In this document: positions 55,442-61,917 of the stretch, one piece after another
How positions within the stretch are numbered: the first letter of the stretch is position 1
How the letters are laid out: every line of letters begins with the position of its first letter
Assembly: GCF_012035195.1 (NCBI RefSeq)
Contig: NZ_JAAVJH010000002.1
Span: 372,001-436,000 of the forward strand
Length of the DNA: 64,000 nucleotides
Direction: 5' to 3'
Source: Sphingomonas corticis
Lineage (GTDB): Bacteria; Pseudomonadota; Alphaproteobacteria; Sphingomonadales; Sphingomonadaceae
Translations under genes and position numbers: made by a program
The notes under the pieces: model-generated
What the model was told of the DNA's origin: nothing
What the model saw: the letters and a program-made list of their open reading frames with translations, nothing else
The model's database searches: none

Positions 55442-56161
55442 TCACAGCAACAGCAGCGGCGTGAAGCCGCCGAACATCATGCGCTTGCCGTCCATGCCGC
55501 GTTCGTCGGGCGATCCGGCGAGCCGGTCGTCGGCCATCAGCTTCTCCCAAGCGGCGTCGCGCACCGCCTTGGACGGCCACTCGATCCAGCCGAAGGCGAC
55601 GCTCTCGCCCTCCTTCAGGTGCGTGGCGCGCTTGTAGTCGGTGACCTTGCCGTCGGGCACGTCGTCACCCCAGGCATCGACGACGCGGGTGGCGCCATGC
55701 TCGACGAATGCCTCGGCCGAGCTGCGGCTGAAGGCGAGATACGCCGCCTTCGCGTCGGTCGCGGCGGGCACGACGACGCCGTCGAGATAGCCGAAGTCGC
55801 CACCGGGTCCCGCCTCGTTGATGACGTCGAAGCCGGCGTAGATCATGCGGCTGCCGTCGAACGGCATGTCGGCGCCCATCGCCTCCATCCGCGGATCCGC
55901 CATCATTTGCGCGTTGGCGGCGTCGCGCGCCGCCTTGTCGGGATATTCGAACCAGCTGAACAGCACGGTCTCGCCGTCCTTCGCCTGTACCGCGGACCAC
56001 AGGTCGTTGACCGTGCCGCGCGGCACGTCGTCGCCCCATGTCTCCACGAAGCGCGCGGCGCCGAACTCCTTCACCAGCGCCGCGGCCTCGCGCGCGTGGG
56101 CGACGTAGCGATCCCGGTTCTGCGTCGGCACGGCGGTGACGAATCCCTCGACATAGGTCAT
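55442..56161 (-). CDS. Tandem DUF1428 protein
   Basis: The 239-residue product contains two copies of the DUF1428 domain. The first begins YVEGFVTAVPTQNRDRYVAH and has ETWGDDVPRGTVNDLWSAVQ; the second begins GYLDGVVVPAATDAKAAY and has DAWGDDVPDGKVTDYKRAT. The halves share W-G-D-D-V-P and the later F-G-W or F-S-W strand, and end with DGKRMMFGGF and DGSRMIYAGF. DUF1428 proteins are normally single-domain, ~115 residues. Its ATG overlaps the GST stop. Confidence 0.88.
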   Translation of the reverse strand: MTYVEGFVTAVPTQNRDRYVAHAREAAALVKEFGAARFVETWGDDVPRGTVNDLWSAVQAKDGETVLFSWFEYPDKAARDAANAQMMADPRMEAMGADMPFDGSRMIYAGFDVINEAGPGGDFGYLDGVVVPAATDAKAAYLAFSRSSAEAFVEHGATRVVDAWGDDVPDGKVTDYKRATHLKEGESVAFGWIEWPSKAVRDAAWEKLMADDRLAGSPDERGMDGKRMMFGGFTPLLLL

Positions 56162-56865
56162 GCGATCTCTCCCTCGCCGGCCAGGCCCTGTGCCTTCAGC
56201 CACTCGTCGAAGCCTGGCGGCGGTGCGCCGGTGAAGCCCGCCAGCTGGTCCGCCAGCGCCCGCGCGAAGGCAGGTCGCGCCTCGCCGCGCGCGACATAGG
56301 CGGCGAGATTGTCGTAGCGGTCGAGAAAGCCGTCGCCGGCGACGATCCGCAGAACCGACACCATCATCAGGTCGCCCGCGGTGAAGGTGTCGCCCTCCAG
56401 CCAGGATTTGCTGCCCAGCCGGTTCGACAATTCGTCCAGCCGCCCGTGAATGCGCTGCTCGACCGCGGGCAGGCGCGGCTTGGACCACGGTTCCGCGCGC
56501 TCGAACAGGGTGGCGATGGCGTGATCCATGATCGGCGGCTCGACCGTGTTCAGCGCGGCGAACACCCACTCGATCGCGCGGGCGCGCCCGTCCCGCGTTT
56601 CGGGCAGCAGGCCGTCGTGCGTATCGGCGACGTGCAGCACGATCGCGCCCGATTCGAAGAGGACGAGGTCGCCCTCCTCGTAGGTCGGCACCTGGCCGAA
56701 CGGCTGGCGTCCGCGATGCGGCGCGCCCTTCTGCTCGCCCTGCGACAGGTAGAGCACGTCGTAGGGCTGCCCCACTTCCTCGAGCGCCCAGCGCACGCGC
56801 AGGTCGCGCACCTGGCCGCGAGCGAAATCGGGCACCCAGTCGAAGGCGGTGATGATCGGCTTCAT
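56158..56865 (-). CDS. Glutathione S-transferase family protein
   Basis: The 235-residue product has a thioredoxin-like domain (ITAFDWVPDFARGQVRDLRV, GRQPFGQVPTYEEGD, LFESGAIVLHVAD) and a helical C-terminal domain with FTAGDLMMVSVLRI. It ends with a short acidic tail. It is coupled to the DUF1428 gene by an ATGA overlap and sits in the middle of a cluster likely to handle a glutathione-linked or electrophilic compound. Confidence 0.88.
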   Translation of the reverse strand: MKPIITAFDWVPDFARGQVRDLRVRWALEEVGQPYDVLYLSQGEQKGAPHRGRQPFGQVPTYEEGDLVLFESGAIVLHVADTHDGLLPETRDGRARAIEWVFAALNTVEPPIMDHAIATLFERAEPWSKPRLPAVEQRIHGRLDELSNRLGSKSWLEGDTFTAGDLMMVSVLRIVAGDGFLDRYDNLAAYVARGEARPAFARALADQLAGFTGAPPPGFDEWLKAQGLAGEGEIA

Positions 56866-56891
56866 CGTTCCTCTCCTCTCTCTGTCTCGTC

Positions 56892-57320
56892 TCAGGCTTG
56901 TGCGGGCGCGGCGAACGCCTGCTCCGCCGCCGCCATGTCCATGAAGAACGGACCCCAGCCGTGGCCGTCCGGATCCTCGAAGGCGCGGCTGTACATGTAG
57001 CCGTGGTCCTCCGCCCCGTGCGCCTCGCGTCCGCCCGCGGCGATCGCCGCCTCGGTGATGGCGTCCACTGCGGCGCGGCTGTCCAACGACAGCGCGAACA
57101 GCGCCTGCGTCTCCGTCGCCGGGTCGACGATCCGCTTCGGCGTGAAGGTGGCGTAGAAGCCGTGCTCCAGCAGCATCACGTTGATCGTGTCCGACCAGAC
57201 CATGCCCGACCCGCGCTCGTTGGAGAACATCTCGTTCTTCTCGAACCCGATCGCCTCGTAGAAGGCGGTGGACCGGGCGACGTCCGCCACCGGCAGATTC
57301 ACGAAGATCATCTTCGGCAT
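56892..57320 (-). CDS. VOC family protein
   Basis: The 142-residue single-domain VOC protein starts MPKMIFVNLPVADVARSTAF, contains HGFYATFTPKRIVD, and ends with YMYSRAFEDPDGHGWGPFFM, all typical of a short glyoxalase/bleomycin-resistance-like family. It is the first gene of the minus-strand cluster and diverges from the HxlR-type regulator. GGGAGGGAGAGC lies just before the ATG. Confidence 0.87.
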   Translation of the reverse strand: MPKMIFVNLPVADVARSTAFYEAIGFEKNEMFSNERGSGMVWSDTINVMLLEHGFYATFTPKRIVDPATETQALFALSLDSRAAVDAITEAAIAAGGREAHGAEDHGYMYSRAFEDPDGHGWGPFFMDMAAAEQAFAAPAQA

Positions 57321-57372
57321 GGCACGCTCTCCCTCCCGGCGACTCGCCGCCTTGCCGTTGGTGCCTTCTTCG

Positions 57373-57408
57373 GTTATTAAAAGCAACGATGAAGTTAGAA
57401 AAGGTAAC
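57373..57408. promoter_or_regulatory. Two 15-base GTTA-N8-AAC repeats at the HxlR/VOC divergent promoter
   Basis: GTTATTAAAAGCAAC (57373-57387) and GTTAGAAAAGGTAAC (57394-57408) share 11 of 15 positions and start exactly 21 bases apart, two helix turns. The first lies in the A+T-rich divergent gap; the second overlaps the first codons of the regulator. They may be operators for the HxlR-type protein. Confidence 0.45.
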
Positions 57409-58057
57409 GAAAGAGCGCCGCTGGTACGACGACGCGTGCGGCACCGCGCTGGCGCTGGAGTTCGTCGGCGAGCGCTGGTCGCTGCTCGTCATGCGAGAAC
57501 TGGTCTACGGCCCGCGGCGCTTCGGCGAGATCCGCGCCAACCTGCCCGGCATCAGCGCCAATGTGCTGACGCAGCGGCTGGAGAGCCTGGAGGCGGCGGG
57601 CATCCTCGTTCGCCGGCGGCTGCCCTCTCCCGCCAACGTGCAGGTCTACGACCTGACCGACTGGGGCCGAGACGCGGCGCCGCTGATCCGCGATCTCGGC
57701 CGCTGGGCGGCGCGCTCGCCGCGGCACGATCCGCTGCTGTTCATGTCGCCGGCGTCGATGATGATGTCGTTCGACGCGCTGATGGACCGCGAGCGTGCGC
57801 GCGGCGTCCGGCTCACGGTCGGGTGCCGCTTCCCCGGCGACGGCTTCGTCGTCGACGTGGACGACGGCCGCCTGTCCGTCCGCCGCGGGGAGGCGGCGGC
57901 GGTGGACGCCACCTTCGAGGGCGACACGATGGCGCTGCGCGTGACCGTCTACGGCAAGATGCCGTTCGGCGGGGAGGGCGGCGCGACGGTGACCGGCGAC
58001 CTCGCCGCCGCGCAGCGTTTCGTCGATCTGTTCCGGTTGCCGGAGAAGATCGCCTGA
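57389..58057 (+). CDS. HxlR-type transcriptional regulator with SCP2-like C-terminal domain
   Basis: The 222-residue product has an N-terminal winged helix of HxlR type (ALEFVGERWSLLVMRELVYG, FGEIRANLPGISANVLTQRL, LEAAGILVRR) and an added C-terminal SCP2-like domain (~residues 125-222), a known arrangement that may bind a lipophilic ligand. Being divergent from the VOC/GST cluster, it probably controls that cluster. No redox Cys of the HypR/YodB kind is in the usual place except the early Cys in DDACG. Confidence 0.85.
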   Translation: MKLEKVTKERRWYDDACGTALALEFVGERWSLLVMRELVYGPRRFGEIRANLPGISANVLTQRLESLEAAGILVRRRLPSPANVQVYDLTDWGRDAAPLIRDLGRWAARSPRHDPLLFMSPASMMMSFDALMDRERARGVRLTVGCRFPGDGFVVDVDDGRLSVRRGEAAAVDATFEGDTMALRVTVYGKMPFGGEGGATVTGDLAAAQRFVDLFRLPEKIA

Positions 58058-58124
58058 GCCGCGCGTTGGCGCCGCTTGAACAGCGCCCGACTTAATGCCT
58101 AAGGCGGGAGCGAAAGGCTTTCGC

Positions 58125-59129
58125 ATGACCGACATTCCGAACACCCTGCCCGACAGCCGGGAAACGACGATCCTCGACGCGCCCGACCGGATGGTCAGCG
58201 TGCGCGACCTGTTCGGGATCGACGTCGACATGGAATGCCCGGCCTTCAGCGAGGCGGACGAGCGCGTGCCCGATCTCGACCCCGCCTACGTCTTCGATCC
58301 CGATACGACGCTGGCGGTGCTGGCGGGCTTCGCGCACAACCGTCGCGTGATGGTGCAGGGCTATCACGGCACCGGCAAGTCGACGCATATCGAGCAGGTG
58401 GCGGCGCGGCTGAAATGGCCGTGCATCCGCATCAACCTGGACGCGCATATCAGCCGCATCGACCTCGTCGGGCGCGACGCGATCGTGCTGCGCGACGGGC
58501 AGCAGGTGACGGAGTTCCGCGAGGGGCTGCTCCCCTGGGCGTTGCAGACGCCGACCGCCCTGGTGTTCGACGAGTACGACGCCGGGCGGCCCGACGTGAT
58601 GTTCGTGATCCAGCGTGTGCTGGAGACGGAGGGCAAGCTGACGCTGCTCGACCAGAACCGCGTGATCCGCCCCAACCCGCACTTCCGCCTGTTCGCCACG
58701 GCGAACACCGTGGGCCTGGGCGACACCAGCGGGCTGTACCACGGCACGCAGCAGATCAACCAGGGCCAGATGGACCGCTGGAACGTGGTGGTCACGCTGA
58801 ACTATCTGCCGGCCTCGACGGAGGCGAACATCGTGCTCGCCAAGTCGGGCGAATACGACAAGCCCGAGGGCAAGAAGACGGTAGAGAACATGGTCCGCGT
58901 TGCCGACCTGACGCGCAAGGGCTTCGTCAACGGCGACATCTCCACGGTCATGAGCCCGCGTACCGTCATTACCTGGGCGCAGAACGCGCTGATCTTCAAG
59001 GACGTGGGCTTCGCCTTCCGTCTGTCGTTCCTCAACAAGTGCGACGAGGCGGAGCGCGCGCTGGTGGCGGAATATTACCAGCGCGTCTTCGGCAAGGATC
59101 TGCCGGAGAGCGTGGTGGCGAAAGCTTGA
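58125..59129 (+). CDS. cobS: CobS-type AAA+ ATPase (cobaltochelatase subunit CobS)
   Basis: The 334-residue product is an AAA+ ATPase of the MoxR/CobS group: Walker A in [12 protein letters not shown], Walker B in [12 protein letters not shown], a sensor segment [11 protein letters not shown]. In aerobic cobalamin synthesis CobS works with CobT and CobN to insert cobalt, but no other cob gene is here, so it may act as a CobT-linked chaperone. ATG 58125 matches the family start; an in-frame ATG at 58095 is possible. The MNT gene follows after three bases. Confidence 0.92.
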   Translation: MTDIPNTLPDSRETTILDAPDRMVSVRDLFGIDVDMECPAFSEADERVPDLDPAYVFDPDTTLAVLAGFAHNRRVMVQGYHGTGKSTHIEQVAARLKWPCIRINLDAHISRIDLVGRDAIVLRDGQQVTEFREGLLPWALQTPTALVFDEYDAGRPDVMFVIQRVLETEGKLTLLDQNRVIRPNPHFRLFATANTVGLGDTSGLYHGTQQINQGQMDRWNVVVTLNYLPASTEANIVLAKSGEYDKPEGKKTVENMVRVADLTRKGFVNGDISTVMSPRTVITWAQNALIFKDVGFAFRLSFLNKCDEAERALVAEYYQRVFGKDLPESVVAKA

Positions 59130-59132
59130 GCG

Positions 59133-59426
59133 GTGACGCGGGCCGAAGCTCTGGCCAAGCTGCGGACCCATCGCGAACAGCTCTACGCGATGGGGATCGA
59201 GCACGTGGCCATTTTCGGCTCGACCGCTCGCGATGAGGCGACGCCCGCGTCCGATCTGGATCTGGCGATCACCCTTCGTGCCGACATGCGGCTGGGATGG
59301 GACTATTTCGACCTCGATGAACGGGTTGGCAAGCTGCTCGGCGTACCCGTCGACCTAGTGTCGGATCCTGGCCGCCGGCCGCGACTGCTCGCTGCGATTG
59401 AGCGGGATCGCGTCGATGTTTTCTGA
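59133..59426 (+). CDS. Nucleotidyltransferase-domain protein (MNT type)
   Basis: The 97-residue product has the minimal nucleotidyltransferase signature GS-x10-D-x-D: GSTARDEATPASDLDLAI at residues 29-46. Such MNT proteins are antitoxins that modify (for example AMPylate) a partner HEPN toxin. It starts at GTG 59133 three bases after cobS, and its last 11 bases overlap the HEPN gene. G+C is lower than in the flanking cob genes. Its position inside cobST is unusual. Confidence 0.88.
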   Translation: MTRAEALAKLRTHREQLYAMGIEHVAIFGSTARDEATPASDLDLAITLRADMRLGWDYFDLDERVGKLLGVPVDLVSDPGRRPRLLAAIERDRVDVF

Positions 59427-59775
59427 GCGCACGCGAGAGCGTATGCTTGACATCGTGGAGGATACGCGTCGCATCGGTATCTTTCTGGACGGGATGACCC
59501 TGGACGGTTTCCTCGCCAGCGAGCGCACGCTGTTTGCCGTTGAGCGATTGTTGCAGAGGATCACGGAGGCTACGATCCAGATCGATCCGGCCGATGCCGA
59601 TCACTTGAGTGATATCGTGCCGTTCAGCAAGATGCGCGGATTGGGCAACAGATTGCGGCACGAGTATGGCGACCTTGATCGTGCGATCGTCTTCGACATC
59701 GCTCGCATCGAGGTGCCGGCATTGGGCACCGCGGCGGAGATCGCGCTCGAGAGCGACATGACTGATGGCGACTGA
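59416..59775 (+). CDS. HEPN-domain (DUF86) protein, probable toxin partner
   Basis: The 119-residue helical product matches DUF86/HEPN proteins: [36 protein letters not shown] and [17 protein letters not shown]. Classical HEPN RNases have R-x4-6-H; here the Arg at the usual place is Gly (GNRLRHEY), a variant I believe occurs in alphaproteobacterial members. So RNase activity is uncertain. ATG 59416 overlaps the MNT end by 11 bases, and its own end overlaps cobT by 11 bases. An earlier TTG at 59398 is possible. Confidence 0.83.
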   Translation: MFSERTRERMLDIVEDTRRIGIFLDGMTLDGFLASERTLFAVERLLQRITEATIQIDPADADHLSDIVPFSKMRGLGNRLRHEYGDLDRAIVFDIARIEVPALGTAAEIALESDMTDGD

Positions 59776-61588
59776 CACCCCCCTCGACCGCTTCAAGGCC
59801 GTTCTCGGCGGCGCCGCCCGTGCACTCGCTGACGAGCCGGAGGTGGAGCTCGCCTTCACCGCGGACGCGCCGACGCAGTCGGGCAAGCACCTGAAGGTGC
59901 CGATGCCCGCGCGCGCACTGCCGGCGGAACAGGTGGCGGAGGCGCGCGGGTTCGCCGACCAGTTCGCGCTGCGGCTGCGCCTCCACGACGCCGCGCTGCA
60001 CGCGCGCGCCGCGCCGGCGGACGCGACGGCGCGCGCCGTCTTCGACGCGGTGGAATTCGCGCGGGTGGAGGCGCTGGGCAGCCGCGGCTACGCCGGGATC
60101 GGCGAGAACCTCGCCAGCGCGCTCGACGTGCGGCTGCGCTCCGACCCGATCACGCGCGCCCGCACGCGCGACGAGGTGCCGCTGTCCACCGCCCTGTCGC
60201 TGCTGGTGCGCGAGGCGCTGACCGGCGTCGCGCCTCCGACGGCGGCGGAGGGCGGGCTGGCGATGGTGCGCGAGTGGATCGCCGGTCGTACCGACCTCGC
60301 CGCGCTGGAATTGGCGATCGACGACCAGCGCGCGTTCCAGTCGCTGACGCGCAAGCTGCTGGAGGACCTCCAGCTGGTCGAGGGCGAGCAGCTGCCCGAC
60401 GATGGCGAGGACAGCGAGGGCGAGGAGCAGGGCGAGGAAGGCGGCGACGAGGGCGAGAACGAGGAAGGCGAGAGCGAGGGCGGGGAGGGCGAGGCGCAAG
60501 TCGAGGCGCGTGGGCAGGAGCGCGACGCCGAGGAGCAGGACGGCGAGGGACAGGAGGTCGAGAGCGACGACTTCGACGATGTCGACGGCGAACCGGGCGA
60601 CGACGGCGAGGAGGGGATGCAGCCGGTGCGTCCCAATCGCCCGCCCACGGACCTGAACGCGCAGTTCGACTATCGCATCTGGTCGACGCAGTTCGACGAG
60701 ATCGTCGCCGCGACCGACCTGTGCGATGCCGACGAGCTGGTGCGGCTGCGCGGCTATCTCGACCAGCAGCTGGTCCACCTGCAATCCGCGGTGTCGAAGC
60801 TCGCCAACCGGCTCCAGCGGCGATTGATGGCGCAGCAGAACCGGTCGTGGGACTTCGATCAGGAGGAAGGGCTGCTGGACGCCGCCCGGCTGGCGCGCGT
60901 CGTCGTCTCGCCGGGCCAGTCGCTGAGCTACAAGGTGGAGCGCGACACCGAGTTCCGCGACACGATCGTCACGCTGCTGATCGACAATTCCGGCTCCATG
61001 CGCGGTCGCCCGATCTCGATCGCGGCGATCAGCGCTGACATCCTGGCGCGCACGCTGGAGCGGTGCGGCGTGAAGACGGAGATCCTGGGCTTCACCACGC
61101 GCGCGTGGAAGGGCGGGCAGAGCCGCGAGGCGTGGCTCGCGGCGGGCCGCCCGCCGCAGCCCGGACGCCTCAACGACGTGCGCCACATCGTCTACAAGAA
61201 GGCCGACGAACCGTGGCGGCGCGCGCGCGCGAACCTGGGCCTGATGATGCGCGAGGGCCTGCTGAAGGAGAATATCGACGGCGAGGCGCTGTTGTGGGCG
61301 CACGCGCGGATGATGGCGCGGCCGGAGGAGCGGCGCATCCTGATGGTCATCTCCGACGGCGCGCCGGTGGACGATTCGACACTCAGCGTGAACTCGGGCT
61401 CGTATCTCGAGCGTCACCTGCGGCAGGTGATCGACTGGATCGAGAAGCGCTCCACCGTCGAACTGGTGGCGATCGGCATCGGCCACGACGTGACCCGCTA
61501 CTATGCGCGCGCGGTGACGATCATGGATGCCGAGCAGCTGGGCGGCACGATGATCGAGCAGCTGGCGGCGCTGTTCGACGCCGAGTGA
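59765..61588 (+). CDS. cobT: CobT-type vWA protein (cobaltochelatase subunit CobT)
   Basis: The 607-residue product has an N-terminal helical domain, an extremely acidic low-complexity stretch (about residues 212-300, Glu/Asp/Gly), and a C-terminal von Willebrand A domain whose metal site is DNSGSMRG at residue 407 with TTRAW and SDGAPVDD. This is CobT architecture. Without cobN nearby it may function as a MoxR/vWA pair with CobS. It starts inside the HEPN gene and its stop overlaps the RHH start. Confidence 0.92.
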   Translation: MATDTPLDRFKAVLGGAARALADEPEVELAFTADAPTQSGKHLKVPMPARALPAEQVAEARGFADQFALRLRLHDAALHARAAPADATARAVFDAVEFARVEALGSRGYAGIGENLASALDVRLRSDPITRARTRDEVPLSTALSLLVREALTGVAPPTAAEGGLAMVREWIAGRTDLAALELAIDDQRAFQSLTRKLLEDLQLVEGEQLPDDGEDSEGEEQGEEGGDEGENEEGESEGGEGEAQVEARGQERDAEEQDGEGQEVESDDFDDVDGEPGDDGEEGMQPVRPNRPPTDLNAQFDYRIWSTQFDEIVAATDLCDADELVRLRGYLDQQLVHLQSAVSKLANRLQRRLMAQQNRSWDFDQEEGLLDAARLARVVVSPGQSLSYKVERDTEFRDTIVTLLIDNSGSMRGRPISIAAISADILARTLERCGVKTEILGFTTRAWKGGQSREAWLAAGRPPQPGRLNDVRHIVYKKADEPWRRARANLGLMMREGLLKENIDGEALLWAHARMMARPEERRILMVISDGAPVDDSTLSVNSGSYLERHLRQVIDWIEKRSTVELVAIGIGHDVTRYYARAVTIMDAEQLGGTMIEQLAALFDAE

Positions 61589-61857
61589 CCGGGCTAGACC
61601 CGCCGCCGGGCGGCTTCGTCGGTCCGGTGAAGCGTTCCATCACCATCGCCGGGCACCCGACGTCGATCAGCCTGGAACCGCTGTTCTGGACCAGGCTGGA
61701 GGAAGCGGCGCGCGCGCGCAGCCTTCCCCTGTCCGCGCTGGTCGCGGCCGTCGACGCGCTGCGCATCGTCGCCGACGATCCGCCCAATCTCGCGAGCGCG
61801 CTGCGCACATGGTTGCTGGCACAGTCGCGCGACAATGATGCAAGTCGCTCGCAATAG
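61585..61857 (+). CDS. Ribbon-helix-helix domain protein
   Basis: The 90-residue product has the RHH_4-type block [20 protein letters not shown] followed by [20 protein letters not shown] and a C-terminal [12 protein letters not shown], as in alphaproteobacterial RHH proteins of unknown role. The GTG at 61585 overlaps the cobT TGA (GTGA). It could be a DNA-binding regulator for this operon. A later in-frame GTG at 61627 would remove the Pro-rich lead. Confidence 0.8.
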   Translation: MTGLDPPPGGFVGPVKRSITIAGHPTSISLEPLFWTRLEEAARARSLPLSALVAAVDALRIVADDPPNLASALRTWLLAQSRDNDASRSQ

Positions 61858-61886
61858 CATTGACACTGCGAGTGGGTCGCAATAGC
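61839..61886 (+). promoter_or_regulatory. Tandem Fur-like boxes around a TTGACA -35 element
   Basis: TGCAAGTCGCTCGCAATAGC (61839-61858) and TGCGAGTGGGTCGCAATAGC (61867-61886) are direct copies 28 bases apart, each with a TGCRA-N5-TCGCA dyad. A perfect TTGACA (61860-61865) lies between them. The position before a siderophore receptor suggests iron control, by Fur or a similar regulator. Confidence 0.6.
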
Positions 61887-61917
61887 GGAGCCCCAAGGGA
61901 AAAGGGGATTCGCTGTC

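Noticed and set aside
58125..61588. cobS/cobT taken as proof of cobalamin synthesis here
   Set aside because: No other cobalamin gene is visible, so the pathway cannot be inferred from this window.
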